Shown here: piece by piece, positions 1 to 9,738 of the stretch | Layout: every line of letters begins with the position of its first letter | Position numbering within the stretch: position 1 is the stretch's first letter | Source: Macrolepiota albuminosa | Taxonomy: Eukaryota > Basidiomycota > Agaricomycetes > Agaricales > Agaricaceae | DNA length: 64,000 nucleotides | Direction: 5' to 3' | Assembly (NCBI GenBank): GCA_027475525.1 | Contig: JAMWFC010000009.1 | Coordinates: 930,001 to 994,000 of the forward strand | Position numbers and translations under genes: made by a program | The notes under the pieces: generated by a model | Told to the model about the DNA's origin: nothing | Database searches by the model: none | Seen by the model: only the letters and a program-made list of their open reading frames with translations

Positions 1-220
1 AGTAACTCTTCTTTGGTTCAACGTATAACCGACTAAGGATGTTGTATGATACTCGGCTGTATCTATATGTAATTAGTCCTATGTCAGGGTAGACTGAGGG
101 ATAAAGGAGAAAGAAGGATAATGAATGGAAACAGCGACGAGGTTGATGGTCCCTTCACGTCCCGTTCTTTATGAGGTAGGTATTAGCAAAAGTCATTTTC
201 CGAACCAGTGTGACAACTAT
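1..220. other. left flank of retrotransposon, no gene seen
   Basis: No open frame or RNA gene is recognisable. The last four bases (217-220, CTAT) match the four bases after the right LTR and form the target-site duplication. Confidence 0.5.
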
Positions 221-1155
221 TGATGCGAAATGTAAGTTTTATTTAGGTAAAAGTAGCTCAAATGTAATCGAACTAGACTTTTGATTAAATATCACTTTAT
301 TTCACAAAGATCGTGGGGCTAAGTTGCGCGCACTAATACTTTGTAAAGCGTTATAATTTTAATTGATTTTAATTTGAATGAAGACTTAAAAGTCACACTC
401 GAAATTGGGCACAAATAGTATTACTACTAATAAATCCCGAAGTCAATTTAGTCGCACTGGCCTAAGATATCCACTCCCTGGGGATTCCGAGCCGTGGCAA
501 GTCAATTGCTTGCCCGACTCCCCCAAATTACCACCCTTCTTATACCCATTCCTACTACGCACGGACCATTGCGTATCGCGCGTGTTTCGTTGTCGGTTTG
601 TGAGCTTGCCGTGCCCAGGCAGTCGGTTAGCGTGATACTGAGCCCGGCTTGCTGGCTAATGGTTTGTCCGTTCTCTGGTGCGCGTGGTCGCACCCTTTTC
701 ACGGCTAATCCTTCTTCCCCTGCCTTGTCTTTCCTTCTCGTCCCTCTGTGTCCCTTGTTCCTTCTCTCAGGCTTGCTTTGTCGTTGTTCGTGACCGCGGC
801 GGATCGTGCTGCGTTGTCAACGTCGAGGGTTGAGTGATATAAACGGGGCGAGTCGAAAGCTGAGTTGAGATGACGTTGTGATCCGGTGTTTGTCCTGAGA
901 TCTAGCCCATGCCGAGCACTGCCACCATCGGCTGTTGCTGTTCAACTCTGATCGAGGCTTTCCCACTGCGCATTTCCCTCTTGGCCTACTAGCTTGTCAC
1001 TACATAGCTTGGGTTGGGTGTTCTGGTGAGTGGTCCCTTGAGTCTACAGTTTTCGACTCGCGCTTACAGTTTTCAGCGTTCTTTTTAGGTATATTGGGGA
1101 CTTCTTTATAGCATTCTTTTGCTTTTTGTCTGCCTCGAGCGAGGCAGACATATCA
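221..1155 (-). repeat. LTR (3' LTR in element orientation)
   Basis: The repeat matches 9759-10693 at a constant offset of 9538 bp. Differences are visible near 637, 701, 741 and at 1150. The ends are TGAT..ATCA. A 22-nt perfect hairpin (10-bp arms, 2-nt loop) lies at 1128-1149, next to the U3 terminus. Confidence 0.96.
838..843 (+). promoter_or_regulatory. plus-strand TATA motif in the LTR
   Basis: TATAAA lies in a GC-rich context on the plus strand of the LTR, with a second copy at 10376-10381. It points opposite to gag-pol: in the left LTR toward the antisense gene, in the right LTR toward flanking DNA. A promoter role is inferred only. Confidence 0.3.
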
Positions 1156-1167
1156 CCTCCCCCTTGC
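1156..1167 (-). promoter_or_regulatory. polypurine tract (PPT)
   Basis: On the minus strand GCAAGGGGGAGG directly precedes the TGATATG that starts the 3' LTR. Position and composition are those of a plus-strand primer for reverse transcription, and this supports the LTR boundary at 1155. Confidence 0.85.
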
Positions 1168-1284
1168 ATATGTAATGACTGCCCTCAGTCATCGTAGGTA
1201 GCTTGGTGAGTCAGCCTCTCCTTTTCGATCGTTGATCCCTTGCAAAAACTAAAATTTCCTTGGCGTACTTAGTAGCCAGAAAAA

Positions 1285-1290
1285 TATAAA
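1285..1290 (+). promoter_or_regulatory. TATA box for the antisense gene
   Basis: TATAAA lies 85 bp upstream of the ATG at 1375, followed by a CT-rich stretch typical of fungal start sites. It is inside the element's internal region, so the antisense gene may have its own promoter. Confidence 0.5.
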
Positions 1291-1374
1291 GTTTTTTGCG
1301 TTCCCTCTTCATCTTTACCGCACGATTGCATCCGCACTGGTCTTAAAACGTGATGCAAACTGGCCATATTCATC

Positions 1375-2663
1375 ATGGCTCCCCCTAGCGCTCCTCGCAA
1401 GATGACTAGTGTCAAAGCGCGTCCTCAGGTGGTCATTATGACCCCCCCTAAACCCCCTGCTCCGCCACCTCAGCCTCTGCCGGTTCCGACTGACTTCTAT
1501 GGCTTATTTCAGCGCGCTGTCAAGCGTGATGGTAACAAGGCCATAGTATCTGTCTTCAAGTACCCCTGGTTTGCAGAAGCTGCGATGGGTCTCTGTGCGA
1601 CAGCCAAGTCTTTTCCCGGCACGCCTGCCGACCGTGCTCAGTTCTTAGGTGGCGCTGGCTGGGTCTGCTCTTCCTTCCCTTCGTCCTCCTGTTGTCTGAT
1701 GCTTCGTAGCGTTTCGCCGACGAGAGCACCTTTGGCCGTCTCGCTGAACAGAGAGGTCTCTGCGAGACCCTCTCCGAGCTCCTCCTTTTGCTTGACCGTG
1801 GTGCGGCCAATGCTTCGGGCGATGTGAAGGCGTTCTTTGCCTTTGTTGACGCCTTCATCCCTTTCGCACAAGGCGAAAAACTTAGGAAGGAGCGTGAGGA
1901 GGTGAGTTCCATGTCCCACTCCTCTGCCCGTAATCCTGCTTTTACTGCTATAGGCTCAGCGTCGCGCTCAGGACAAGGATGTCGAGATGCTTGGTACGCC
2001 TGCCTCGCGTCCTGCCAAACACCGTGCTAACGTAAGTCTCAGCGCGCAAGCTCGACTTAGTAGCCCGTTGCCTTGACACGCTGACTGTTTCCCTCCCCCT
2101 ACCCCAGGTCGAGCCTGACGGCAAGCCAAAGACAAAGAAACTCAAGGTCGCGCCTTCGCTGGGTGCGTTCTTTCATGTTTCTCTTATTTCGCCTTTCTGA
2201 CTGCCGGGGGTATCCCTTTTCTACCCTTGTCCTCCTTTATTCAGCCAACCACGTCCCGGGTAGTGACACCGCGCTGGCTCTGCTGTCTGAAATCGATCAA
2301 GTCCTCGACCTGGTTCAGCTGGCTGAGGATGACGACGGAGTTCCTCGTACCGATCTTCAAAAGCATCGCGATGCCGTCGACTTGGCTGCTCAACATCAGC
2401 TGTATCAGCTCGACGTGGCTTTGCAAACTTTTAAGATGATTTCGGAACGCCGCACTCGTCTCGACCAGGCCCTGGGCCCCTCCGATGTTGATCAGGCTGG
2501 CTCTCTTTTTCGCGCGCTTCAGGTCCCTCTTGTGGTGAGTCTCTCGGTTGCCTTTTTATCCACTGTCACTTATCCTTCTGCTCTGCAGTCGGGTAACGAG
2601 GACTCAGACGTCGAGTTTCAAGATTCCACCCCAGATGGTCCTGAAGATGCCGTGGCAGTATAA
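1375..2663 (+). CDS. antisense, six-exon gene carried by the retrotransposon
   Basis: Exons at 1375-1662, 1710-1901, 1954-2031, 2108-2162, 2245-2534 and 2589-2663 join in phase into a 325-residue protein. All five introns (47-82 bp) are GT-AG. It lies between integrase and the 3' LTR, on the strand opposite to gag-pol. The N-terminus is proline-rich (about residues 24-36), followed by a mostly helical segment, a basic nuclear-localisation-like stretch (KPKTKKLKV), another helical region and an acidic tail. I recognise no domain. An intron-containing gene can survive a retroelement cycle only when antisense to the genomic RNA, because its introns are then not spliced out. The first donor (GTCTGC) is the weakest splice signal. 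Confidence 0.75.
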
Positions 2664-3308
2664 ACGGCTTCCCCGTTGTAAACACCGGCTCTGCGTCTGC
2701 TTAGTATAGCCCAGTATAACCTCCCCTCCTTATTCCTTAACTTCGACTACCCCAATATAATTTCTTAGCTCCGAAACGTTGCAACGTTAAGTTTTATTTT
2801 CAAAACTTAAGAAGTTTGTCGTCGTTTCTTTTTGCCTGAATTATTTATCCTCCCTGCTGGCGGCTCAAACTCTCGACACGCCGGCTCCTCATGCTTTATT
2901 TAATCCAAAACTTTGTACCTTACTCGGTTCGAACTCGCACGTTGGCTTATTAAGTCAGCGTTTAATCCGTTCTGAGCTCGTTACAAGTCCTATTGATCAA
3001 ACAATGCTCCCCCGCGGGTTTGAACGCGCGCGTCCCTGCACTTGCCCATCCTCGTTAAGTTGCAACGTTGGTTTATATCTGAACGTCGGCACTTTGTGCT
3101 TTCGTTCCATCATAGTTGCCGTTGGTTACTGACTTAATTCGAGGTCTTAGTCTTAGTTTAGTTGGTAGTTACCTCCCTTAGACTAGTACCCCTCTTGGAT
3201 AGCTTTTCTGTAGCCACACCACCTCCCTATCATACGGTTTTAAAACGCAGAATAGAACTAGACTTTGTTATTTCTTTGAAATATATATCATAGTTCATCT
3301 TTCCGACT
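2664..3308. other. non-coding spacer inside the retrotransposon
   Basis: The spacer separates the 3' ends of two convergent units, the antisense gene (+) and integrase (-). No open frame of note is present; it may hold both polyadenylation regions. Confidence 0.5.
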
Positions 3309-5237
3309 TTACTCAGTCTGTGGCAGGTCCAACTCCTGGTCAGTGGGCTCATGGAGCCTTACTGTGCCGAATGAGATGTCCTTGGTGATCAACTCTGTAG
3401 GTTTTTGTAGTTCCTCCCTTAGCTCTCTTAGCTTAGCAGGTGTAATATCCACCCACTTTTCTATGCCTTCAGGCAAGATTAGCTTTTTGCGAGCCTTGTA
3501 AGGTACAACTCGAAAGGCAGCTACTCGTGCTTGCCAAACTGACCCATCTAGTTCTGCTACAATGTAATTACCACCCTGAGTCTTGGCAATTACTACCATA
3601 GGCCCATGGAAACGTGGCAACATCTTAGCACTGAATGAACTTTCAGTAGTCATGTTTTTGACCAGTACCAAGTCCAATGGTTTAAAATTGAAGTCTTTGA
3701 TTGAGCTTTTATGCTCTTCTGCAAACTTCAATGCCCATTGGAGCTTAGCCTTCCCTACTCGCTCTCTCATTTCCTCTACATGTTGATGGTGTTTGGCTAG
3801 GGCTCTAGCACGATATCCAATCAACTCCTCAGTAGTCAGAGGTCCTTCTGGTAATTCTACCAGCCAAGTGGCCTCTGCTAGATCCAAGGGTAGGGTAGGA
3901 TGTGCACCAGTGACCATGAAGTATGGTGAGCATCCAAACCTCTGCCTAATGGTTATCCTGTCACTCCACATTACATGGTAGAAGAACCAGAACCATTTAG
4001 TGCGATCCTCACAGGCTTTGAACAAAGCTTGCCTGACATCCCAATGAGGTCTTTCAATTCTACCATTAGCTGGTGAGTTGTAAGGGGAGATAGTAATACC
4101 TCTGATCCCATACTTCTTTTCCAACCAGGCAGTGACCTGCTTGAACTGTCCAGCATTATCTGTGATGATTTCTGCAATGCAGCCCCAGCGGCAAATCACA
4201 TCCTCAAACAACCATTGACCAATGGTCTTATGGTTCTCCTTCCTCAGGGGTCTACCTTCCATCCAAGAAGACAAGGCACATCTGCCATGTACTATGTATT
4301 TACAGCCATTGGAGGCTGGTGTCATGTGCATGGTATCAATGTGAATTGTTTGGAAGATGGAGGGAGTATAAGTTACAGTTGGTTCTCTGTTGACTACTGT
4401 CTTTTGTCTGATTTGACAATTGTGACAAGTCCCAACATACCACTGCACATCTCCTTCAATGCCAGGCCACCAGAAGCGCTCCTGTATAAGCATTTTGGTG
4501 GCATAGGCTCCCCTATGTCCTAAGGCATCATGGGCTGATTTAAGCATGAACATTCGTCTATCAATTTGGACTACTAGTTTATGTTTCTCCTCATGACAGC
4601 GCTTATACAATCTCCCTTTCTTGTCAAAGAAGAATTGCCTAGCAAACTTCTTAAACTTCTCTAGATCCCAGCCTTGTAGATTCTTGGGTTCTGTACCTGG
4701 GTCTTGCAACCAACTCTGAACAGTGGGTAGTAGATTATCCCAGTCCTCACCCTCACTACCTTTCCTGTGTTCTAGGTAGGTTTGTGTGTCCTCTACTCTG
4801 ACTTCTTGGTCTTCCACTGGTAACAGAGGCATGGTCATAGCTAATACTGCTACTGGGTTCATGCTTGTTCCTGGGGTTTGACTCAAGATGCCATCCCTAA
4901 GCTCCTGCTCTTGGGACCTGGCTCTACAAAGTTCTTGCTCAAAGTCTGATACTTCAGTAGCTACCATGTTTAGATAGCCACCTCTAGTGTCAATTTGATC
5001 TGCAAACTCTTCAAGTTCCAAAGGTTCCCAATCCTCCCAACCAGGTATATTATTGATCTTGTCTGGATACTCATAGTTCATAGACTTGGGTTCATCCATT
5101 AACTCAGGATCAACTGGTGGGTACTCCTCATCTCCTGACTGCTTAGGCCGCCTTGACAATCCATCCACACTGAATGTTTTGCCTGGTACATGCCTTAAAG
5201 TAAAGTGGTAGAGTAGGACATTCTCAATCCATCTCAT
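3309..5237 (-). CDS. retrotransposon RNase H C-terminus plus integrase
   Basis: The frame encodes 642 residues. Residues 1-30 are the end of the RNase H domain (RWIENVLLYHF, then DGLSRR with the last catalytic Asp). The integrase zinc-binding HHCC follows (H236, H241, C271, C274). The catalytic D-D-E core is at D301 (HIDTMHM), D360 (ITDNAGQF) and E395 (NGRIERPH). A GPY/F-like module sits near residue 545 and no chromodomain follows. The ATG at 5237 overlaps the upstream TGA by ATGA. Because RNase H continues across this point, the junction is a -1 shift inside a domain, either an indel or recoding. Confidence 0.92.
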   Translation of the reverse strand: MRWIENVLLYHFTLRHVPGKTFSVDGLSRRPKQSGDEEYPPVDPELMDEPKSMNYEYPDKINNIPGWEDWEPLELEEFADQIDTRGGYLNMVATEVSDFEQELCRARSQEQELRDGILSQTPGTSMNPVAVLAMTMPLLPVEDQEVRVEDTQTYLEHRKGSEGEDWDNLLPTVQSWLQDPGTEPKNLQGWDLEKFKKFARQFFFDKKGRLYKRCHEEKHKLVVQIDRRMFMLKSAHDALGHRGAYATKMLIQERFWWPGIEGDVQWYVGTCHNCQIRQKTVVNREPTVTYTPSIFQTIHIDTMHMTPASNGCKYIVHGRCALSSWMEGRPLRKENHKTIGQWLFEDVICRWGCIAEIITDNAGQFKQVTAWLEKKYGIRGITISPYNSPANGRIERPHWDVRQALFKACEDRTKWFWFFYHVMWSDRITIRQRFGCSPYFMVTGAHPTLPLDLAEATWLVELPEGPLTTEELIGYRARALAKHHQHVEEMRERVGKAKLQWALKFAEEHKSSIKDFNFKPLDLVLVKNMTTESSFSAKMLPRFHGPMVVIAKTQGGNYIVAELDGSVWQARVAAFRVVPYKARKKLILPEGIEKWVDITPAKLRELREELQKPTELITKDISFGTVRLHEPTDQELDLPQTE

Positions 5238-7123
5238 GATGGTGGCACTCCTGGATTTCCTAGCATCCCTTTAAGATACTTGGCATCTGTCTCTATCACT
5301 AGTTTTCTACAACCAACTAGCCAATACTTGTTAGCTAGCAGAGACCTCATGAGACCATACAGCTCTCTTTTTGGTTGAGAAAATCTAGCTTCTCTCTCAT
5401 TCAGGGTGATAGATCCTAACTTGGCACAAGTGCGCATTTTAGGATTGTCTGGGTCTTCTTGGAAGATCCCAAAACCTACTGCCATCCAGGATGTATCCAC
5501 TGACAGAACTACTGCACCTCCTGACTCATAGTCAATGGGTTTTAAAGGAGCACTTTCTGCTAGCAACTTTTTCATTTGTGCCATTGCAGAGCGCTGTTCT
5601 TCTCCCCAAGTAAAAGGTACATTATTCTGAGTAAGTTTATTGATAGGTGCTGCTACCTTGGCATAATCCTTGATAAAGGATCTAAAGGTACCACAGGTCC
5701 CTAAGAATGACTTTACTTCATGTTTATCCCTGCAGTCACCCCATCCCATCACTATGGCAAATCTCTTGGTCTCTGGCTTCTGCCCTTCATAAGAGCATCT
5801 ATGGCCAACAACCACAATCTCATCTGCACATACTACTGATTTCTTTCCAGAGAAAGTCCCTCCTGCATATTTGATTCTTTGTAACACCCTGTTCACATTG
5901 AGCAGGTGTTCCCATACAAATCTCCTGATGCCTGGATTCTCTGGTATGACTTCACAGCTACCATCTGGCAACTCATATCTATGAGGTGGCCCTCTGACTG
6001 GTACATCATCAATGTATGGCCAAGTTACATGTGGTATTTCATCTTTCAAGATGAAGGTAATATCATCATGGAAGATAGGCACTGAATTTGTCCATCCCAT
6101 TGGTAAGGTCACCAACCTCAGAGCCCCAAATGGTGTCTGGAATGTAGTATAATCTCTAGAGCGTACATCTAGTACTCTCTCATCATATCCTACATACAAG
6201 TCAAAGATTCCTCCACAAGCCCTGCCTGAGAAGTGACTAGCTAATTCTTCAGTTGCTGGTGGCAACCCAGAATGTGCTATGGTCACTTTATTCAAAGGCT
6301 CCAAGCTATGGACTATCCTCAAGCTCTCACCATCCTTCTTCAATACTGTAAACCATTGGGAGCGATATGAGGAGTTAGAGGGTTCATAGACCCCTGCCTC
6401 AATCTTCTGCTTTATCATTTTGCAGATTCTATCCCTAAGACCTGGTGCAATGGGAATGTTCTTCAACACCCATGGGGTGTGAGGTATTACTGGCATGATT
6501 ACTGGAGGGAAGAATTCCTCCTTCAGCCTGCCTCTTTGAGAATCATCCCATGCAAAAGCCTGGTTTTGCAGCATCATAAGGTGATGTACTGCTTTCATCT
6601 CCTCTGGCCAAAGAAAACCATCACCATGGGCTTGGTCAATGACTTCTTTGCACTCAGCTGTGTATCTCCCTGTGGGTTTGAACTCTGGTGGATTGGGATC
6701 CAACTGAGGCATGTCTGCCAGTGGGTCTCCAGTAATGCACCTCTCAATTCTAAACTCCTCAGGTGAGGTACCTAGTACAGGCTTAACTTTTCTAGCCACA
6801 GGTTTGTATTTCTTAGAAAATACTTGGGCAGTCTCCCCCACACCTGCTTTTGACTCTAAGTTTTCCTCTTGTACTAGTAGCTCCTCAAGACTGTCAGGTA
6901 TTTGAGCTAAATGCCCATTCAAATATGCTGACAATGTCTTCTGCTCCTTCTCTTCACACCCCTTGCTTGCTGTAAAAGCATGCAAGTACACATCCCTCAA
7001 CTCTTCCTGACTGAATTTACTATGTTCCATAGAATATCCAGTCACCACAATCTCCCCTTCCTGAGTCTCAGCAAGACTTATTGCAATCTCTCCCTGGTCT
7101 GTAACCAGTTCCTCGAGACTCAA
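5234..7123 (-). CDS. retrotransposon reverse transcriptase / RNase H
   Basis: The frame encodes 629 residues. RT motifs include the first catalytic Asp (FDLYVGYDER, D308), TLPMGWTNS and the YIDD box at 370-373. RNase H begins near residue 535 with D543 (SVDTSW), E587 (PKRELYG) and D612 (ETDAKYLKGM), and runs out of frame after NPGVPPS. Its final catalytic Asp is in the next frame. The start at 7123 is TTG overlapping the protease TGA as TTGA; the natural product is probably part of a larger polyprotein made by frameshifting. Confidence 0.95.
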   Translation of the reverse strand: MSLEELVTDQGEIAISLAETQEGEIVVTGYSMEHSKFSQEELRDVYLHAFTASKGCEEKEQKTLSAYLNGHLAQIPDSLEELLVQEENLESKAGVGETAQVFSKKYKPVARKVKPVLGTSPEEFRIERCITGDPLADMPQLDPNPPEFKPTGRYTAECKEVIDQAHGDGFLWPEEMKAVHHLMMLQNQAFAWDDSQRGRLKEEFFPPVIMPVIPHTPWVLKNIPIAPGLRDRICKMIKQKIEAGVYEPSNSSYRSQWFTVLKKDGESLRIVHSLEPLNKVTIAHSGLPPATEELASHFSGRACGGIFDLYVGYDERVLDVRSRDYTTFQTPFGALRLVTLPMGWTNSVPIFHDDITFILKDEIPHVTWPYIDDVPVRGPPHRYELPDGSCEVIPENPGIRRFVWEHLLNVNRVLQRIKYAGGTFSGKKSVVCADEIVVVGHRCSYEGQKPETKRFAIVMGWGDCRDKHEVKSFLGTCGTFRSFIKDYAKVAAPINKLTQNNVPFTWGEEQRSAMAQMKKLLAESAPLKPIDYESGGAVVLSVDTSWMAVGFGIFQEDPDNPKMRTCAKLGSITLNEREARFSQPKRELYGLMRSLLANKYWLVGCRKLVIETDAKYLKGMLGNPGVPPS

Positions 7124-8145
7124 AATTTTGCTTCACTCTCCCTAGCAGCCCCTGCCTTTGGCATTTTGCCTCTTTCAATAGTAGGCAGGGCAGTTCGACG
7201 ACCTGTATTAGGGTCTCGAATGGTGATGATGGCACTGCCATCCTGCAAGTTTTGAATGTTGCTCTCTGTCAAGGTGTCAAATGGACGACCCAATAAGACA
7301 GTATAAGCAGGACTTTCAAAAATGTGCACTTGTAGATAGATAGTGAACCCTTCTGCAAAAGTGAATGGCACATTATGTGCTAAACCAACAGATTCATTCA
7401 CTTGCTGATTGGCACTCTCCATCCTCAGCCTAATGTCTGGATCCCAGGTCAATCCTAGATTGAGAGCCTCTCTTAAAGCCATGCAGACTATTTGAGACCC
7501 ACTATCTAGAATTGCCTCTGCTCTACCCTTTTGATTGACAACTGGGTTGAGAGATCTCAGAACCTGCAGCTCCCTAGCTACATATACCACTACTGGCTTT
7601 TCTCCTGTTGGGATATTTTCCAAGTAAGTGGCAACACAATCCTGGTGCACTACTGCACCAGTAGGCAAGCCAGATTGTGTTCCATCTGCAATGAAGTAGG
7701 TGGCCATAGGTAGATCATTAACATCTACCTTGTCAGGCTCTTTCTCCACTGCTGTCAGATGTTGAGTAGCTGTCCTAGGAATGTTGGGTTCCTTAGGCCT
7801 GGGAGGCTTTGGTACCAGCTTTTGTACCATGACCTCCCTCAAACCAGGTGCCACATCCAGAAGTTCTCTGGTGGTTAGTGGCACTGGTACCTCCCACAGC
7901 TTCTCAACCATCTTCTCCAACTCCTTCCTAGTTCCCTGAATGGAACTCCTACCAGTGTCCTGCACTGGTACCTCCTGCCTCTCATTCAAAGCTGGCACCT
8001 TTTCAAAAGGTAAGTCCAACTTGGGTGCCACTTTGGGTGGAATCCTCAAAGTCAGCTTTTCTTTCCAGGAATTTTGTGGCTGTCTCTCTGTCAATGTGGG
8101 TATTCCTGGTGGAGCTTCCCCCATTTTCTTCATTGAGCTCCTCAA
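7120..8145 (-). CDS. retrotransposon aspartic protease
   Basis: The frame encodes 341 residues. A retropepsin active site ILDSGSQIVCM is at about 212-222, with a downstream VLLGRPFD segment near 284-291 that fits the flap/C-terminal hydrophobic-Gly motif. The first ~150 residues are linker-like. The frame starts on a TTG that overlaps the gag stop (TTGA); the first ATG is residue 5. It is in the -1 frame relative to gag. Confidence 0.88.
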   Translation of the reverse strand: MRSSMKKMGEAPPGIPTLTERQPQNSWKEKLTLRIPPKVAPKLDLPFEKVPALNERQEVPVQDTGRSSIQGTRKELEKMVEKLWEVPVPLTTRELLDVAPGLREVMVQKLVPKPPRPKEPNIPRTATQHLTAVEKEPDKVDVNDLPMATYFIADGTQSGLPTGAVVHQDCVATYLENIPTGEKPVVVYVARELQVLRSLNPVVNQKGRAEAILDSGSQIVCMALREALNLGLTWDPDIRLRMESANQQVNESVGLAHNVPFTFAEGFTIYLQVHIFESPAYTVLLGRPFDTLTESNIQNLQDGSAIITIRDPNTGRRTALPTIERGKMPKAGAARESEAKF

Positions 8146-9713
8146 AAATCCTTGGACCCTCCTTGTTGTCCTTCACCAGGACTAGGAGCATGCCTGGTGT
8201 TGACTAAGACTGACATGACTTCTGTCAGTCTTTGAAAGCCTTTTTCCAGTTCCCCTAGCCTGTCTGCTTCTCCATGCTGGATGCGCTCCAACATGTCATC
8301 CCTAGTATCTCTCACAGCATTGGTGTAAGTAGAGTAGGTTGGGATGTCTTGAGCTTCCTCAGCCCAGCCAAAGTATAACCCCACTTGAGAGTCATGTAAC
8401 TTCATCACCCTATCATGTGGTGATATACTGGATGGCTCTCTGGGTAGAGGTGCTCTGTTGGGCATTCTAGTCCTCCCATCTACTAGGATCACCCATCCCT
8501 TTTGAACATCTGATTTCACCTGCTCACACTCAGCTATACGATGACCAGTTCCCCAACAGTAGAAGCAGTATGTGCTTCCACCAGGTGTTGGCATCATGGC
8601 CTGAGCAGGCCTCTCTGTTTGCCCTCCATGGTGGCTTTTGGTAGTTAGGAAGGCATTCCTTATGTCCAGTTGGCTATTTTGCAGAGCCTGCATAGCACTT
8701 TGGATGCTGCCAACCTGCTTCCCAATAGCAACCATGGAGTCTTGCAGATGAGCCATCCTTTCTTCTGCCTCCTCATTTTTCACTACTACTCCACCCACCT
8801 CCCTGTTGGTGGTTTCTCCCCTAGTCTTCCTGACAGTTGTCCCATCTACTAGGGCTGTCACCACTGCAATCACTTCAGACAAGTCATACTTGTTGTCTTT
8901 GTGACGATTACGAGCAGGATCCCTGTAATGGCCATGTTTGTGGATGAGTCTCTCCTCCACTAACTCTGCCAGGGTAGGTGTAAAACACCCCATAAACTTA
9001 TCCACCAATACCCCATTCCCTACAACACTATCCAGCTTTTTGGCTTCAGCCCTGAATTTTCTGATTAAGGAGTGCAGCTCAGGGGCATCCCCTCTGCTTA
9101 GCCTGGCATGCTCCTTACAGATCCTATCCAGGTTTGCCATGCTTCCTGCCTCATCCATAGCTTCAGGGTATGATTCCTTAACCTCCCTTATAAAGGTGGT
9201 CCAAGGATATCTATCCTCAAAACTATCGAAACCTCTCCATTCCTGCTCAGTTTCTGCATCCACATATTCTAATAACCTCTTCTTCTTTTCTCCATCCTCC
9301 ACAATGCCTGCATGATTGAATAGAGACTGCATTCTCTGCAGAAACCTGTGAACCTCAGCAGGCTCACTGCTTCTGAACTTAGGTGCATCTCTACTTTCAG
9401 GCAATGGCATTTTGTAGCGCATGGGTTGCTCCATAATGCTGGTCAACTTAGTTGGCTCAGGCAATGAAGACTTAGGTGTTTGTGGTGTAGGCGTGTACTT
9501 CTCAGTCCGAAGTTTTCGTTTACGAAGTACAGCGTCTGGATCCGGGAGACTAGCAACTGTGCCCTTGGAGGATGCACGAGTTTCTCTTCTCCTGGGAGAA
9601 ATAATGGTTTTTGCCCTTGGTGTAGTAACCTTAGGCGTGCCGGGCCAAGAACCTGGCGGTGCGAAACTAATGTTTCTTTTTGGTGGTTTGGACTCCAAAT
9701 GGAGATCCGACAA
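8142..9713 (-). CDS. retrotransposon Gag with CCHC zinc knuckle
   Basis: The frame encodes 523 residues. A capsid-like helical region spans about 105-260, and a CX2CX4HX4C knuckle (C383, C386, H391, C396) implies nucleic-acid binding. The frame is open back through the PBS into the LTR without an ATG. The first ATG is residue 94 (position 9434), just before QPMRYKMPLPES. The preceding 93 residues are basic and protein-like, so translation may start at a non-AUG codon or the leader may be spliced. Confidence 0.92.
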   Translation of the reverse strand: MSDLHLESKPPKRNISFAPPGSWPGTPKVTTPRAKTIISPRRRETRASSKGTVASLPDPDAVLRKRKLRTEKYTPTPQTPKSSLPEPTKLTSIMEQPMRYKMPLPESRDAPKFRSSEPAEVHRFLQRMQSLFNHAGIVEDGEKKKRLLEYVDAETEQEWRGFDSFEDRYPWTTFIREVKESYPEAMDEAGSMANLDRICKEHARLSRGDAPELHSLIRKFRAEAKKLDSVVGNGVLVDKFMGCFTPTLAELVEERLIHKHGHYRDPARNRHKDNKYDLSEVIAVVTALVDGTTVRKTRGETTNREVGGVVVKNEEAEERMAHLQDSMVAIGKQVGSIQSAMQALQNSQLDIRNAFLTTKSHHGGQTERPAQAMMPTPGGSTYCFYCWGTGHRIAECEQVKSDVQKGWVILVDGRTRMPNRAPLPREPSSISPHDRVMKLHDSQVGLYFGWAEEAQDIPTYSTYTNAVRDTRDDMLERIQHGEADRLGELEKGFQRLTEVMSVLVNTRHAPSPGEGQQGGSKDF

Positions 9714-9738
9714 AGTGTTTGATTGTGCAACAAAAGCC

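Noticed and set aside
405..793. Open frames inside both LTRs (405-635, 494-793 and matching ones at 9943-10331)
   Set aside because: They start on TTG/GTG, overlap each other and sit wholly in the LTR; the same frames occur in both copies because the LTRs are identical.
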